NCBI RefSeq assembly: GCF_021129175.1
Contig: NZ_JAJOHV010000025.1
Location: 1 to 64,000, forward strand
Length of the DNA: 64,000 nt
Direction of reading: 5' to 3'
From: Chromobacterium piscinae
GTDB lineage: Bacteria; Pseudomonadota; Gammaproteobacteria; Burkholderiales; Chromobacteriaceae
The notes below the pieces were generated by a model that was not told where the DNA came from, searched no databases, and worked only from the letters and a program-made list of their open reading frames with translations. A program made the position numbers and the translations under genes. This document shows positions 63,004 to 64,000 of the stretch, in pieces. The stretch's first letter is position 1. Each line of letters opens with the position of its first letter.

Positions 63004-64000
63004 ATGAGTGAACAAAATGTACAAACACCGCTAATCGATGCAGCGCCAGCGCAAGGGACCAGTTTCGATGCTGCGCCTCAACGATCGGCAGGTGCTATAT
63101 CAGGTTCCCTGAAAGGGAAGCCCGGTAATTTCAAACAACTCAGTCCCAAGGTCAAAAACGGCGGCATCGCCATTGGCATGCTGATCGTTGGCATCATTGC
63201 GGCCTCCATCATGAATATCGACAACAGCCCACCGGCCCAGGGGCAGCAGCCGAAGCAAGAAAATAATGGGCCTGTTGAGGCCACTACGCCAGAAAAAGTC
63301 GATAAGAACCCGAATGGGGTGCCATCTGCAAGCAACCCAGTGCCAGATGCTTCGGATCCGTTGGGTGACCCGGGAGCGAGAGCCACGGCATCTGCTCCTG
63401 CAGGGCAATCTGTGGCCGGCCAGGGACAAGGACCCGCTGGCGGTGTTCCTGGGATGGGCAACAACCTCACACCTGGCGGAGCGAGCGGTCAAACCGGGCC
63501 GAGCTGGGAAGAACAGCAACGGCAGTTGGCCAAGACACGACGCCTGGATATGTTGCGAGGCGCGATGGAGTCGCCGCTTTCATCTAATCCTGGTGGCGCT
63601 CGCGATGCTGCGGATCCGCGAGGCGATGAGACTCGCGCAGCGGCCGCCGTTGCACCGGTGGCCGGAGGTGGTGCGATGCCAGTCAATCAAGTGCAAGCGG
63701 CTGCCGGCGACGACCAGAATAAGCAGATCCGTAAGGAACAGTTCTTGAAACAAGCCCAGGATGAGGTGATTAGAGGCTATCTGCCAGAGACCGTGCGCAA
63801 GCCCATCTCGGCCTATGAGATTAAAGCGGGTTGGTTGATCCCTGCCATCATGGTGGGCGGTATGAATTCGGATCTGCCCGGGCAGTTGCTAGCTCAAGTG
63901 CGCGAGAATGTATACGACTCGCGGTCCGGCCGCTATTTGCTGATTCCCAGTGGTTCCAAGTTGGTCGGGACCTACGATTCGCAAATCGCTTTTGGCCAGT
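63004..64000 (+). CDS. trbI: TrbI (VirB10 family), partial at right edge
   Basis: The first 332 residues. One membrane segment (GGIAIGMLIVGIIAASIM, near residue 53), a long Pro/Gly/Gln linker, then the start of the beta-barrel domain (YEIKAGWLIPAIMVGGMNSD, QVRENVYDSRSGRYLLIPSG). It follows trbG by 9 bp; no trbH gene lies between. Confidence 0.93.
   Translation, partial: MSEQNVQTPLIDAAPAQGTSFDAAPQRSAGAISGSLKGKPGNFKQLSPKVKNGGIAIGMLIVGIIAASIMNIDNSPPAQGQQPKQENNGPVEATTPEKVDKNPNGVPSASNPVPDASDPLGDPGARATASAPAGQSVAGQGQGPAGGVPGMGNNLTPGGASGQTGPSWEEQQRQLAKTRRLDMLRGAMESPLSSNPGGARDAADPRGDETRAAAAVAPVAGGGAMPVNQVQAAAGDDQNKQIRKEQFLKQAQDEVIRGYLPETVRKPISAYEIKAGWLIPAIMVGGMNSDLPGQLLAQVRENVYDSRSGRYLLIPSGSKLVGTYDSQIAFGQ

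Noticed and set aside
1-64000. tRNA, rRNA or complete insertion sequence
   Set aside because: No cloverleaf-like or rRNA sequence and no transposase frame was recognised by eye; a tRNA scan was not possible.

Overview
The window looks like a 64 kb stretch of a large conjugative plasmid, or possibly an integrative conjugative element, from a Gram-negative host. A betaproteobacterium is most likely. The reasons are a KfrA-type plasmid protein, an H-NS-like protein with a KYQDPASGKTWSG tail, RdgC and TraX cargo, and a P-type (TrbB-TrbI) mating-pair apparatus. The host assignment is an inference. No rRNA, tRNA, replication initiator, relaxase or complete insertion sequence was seen.

Layout. 1-5.3 kb: a type IA topoisomerase cut by the left edge, two membrane proteins, rdgC and traX. 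5.3-9.4 kb: a secreted HExxH protein, then a shufflon with four 19-bp sfx-type sites, four alternative C-termini and an Rci recombinase, then an XRE regulator. Unlike the R64 shufflon, the invertible C-terminus belongs to a Sec-secreted protein, not a PilV prepilin. 9.6-20.1 kb: a GC-rich maintenance region with proteins of unknown function, a nuclease-like protein, an SGNH hydrolase, KfrA, a tyrosine recombinase, a protein with a RHIM-like amyloid motif, and a ParE-type toxin-antitoxin pair. 20.2-39.5 kb: an integrase remnant, then about 45 small and mostly unrecognised genes. These fall into five blocks. Each of blocks 1-5 starts with a sigma70-like promoter, in every case with a 17-bp spacer, whose palindromic operator fills the spacer or overlaps the -35 box. 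Each promoter lies at the 3' end of a small regulator gene, or of a fragment of one. Most genes here are preceded by a CGGAAAA leader, and two families of GC-rich hairpin leaders recur. 39.5-41.7 kb: a zeta-like kinase with its partner, an H-NS-like protein and a lipoprotein. 41.7-52.8 kb (minus strand): a type IVb (thin) pilus operon, PilL, PilN, two prepilins, a PilM-like protein, PilQ, PilR, PilO and two PilP-like proteins. 53-64 kb (plus strand): a mating-pair operon, trbB C D E, three inserted small genes, then trbJ K L F G I, with trbI cut by the right edge.

How it fits together. The thin pilus and the secreted shufflon protein probably form a mating-pair adhesin of switchable specificity, and the Trb system carries out DNA transfer. 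A 16-bp palindrome, TTTTCACYRGTGAAAA, occurs about ten times, mostly next to backbone operons (pil, trb, pilR, trbE, trbF). It is a candidate site for a plasmid-wide regulator encoded outside the window. The small-gene blocks with relayed repressors are the best candidate for an undescribed system. One reading is a set of genes expressed in a burst on entry into a new host and then shut off by their own repressors.
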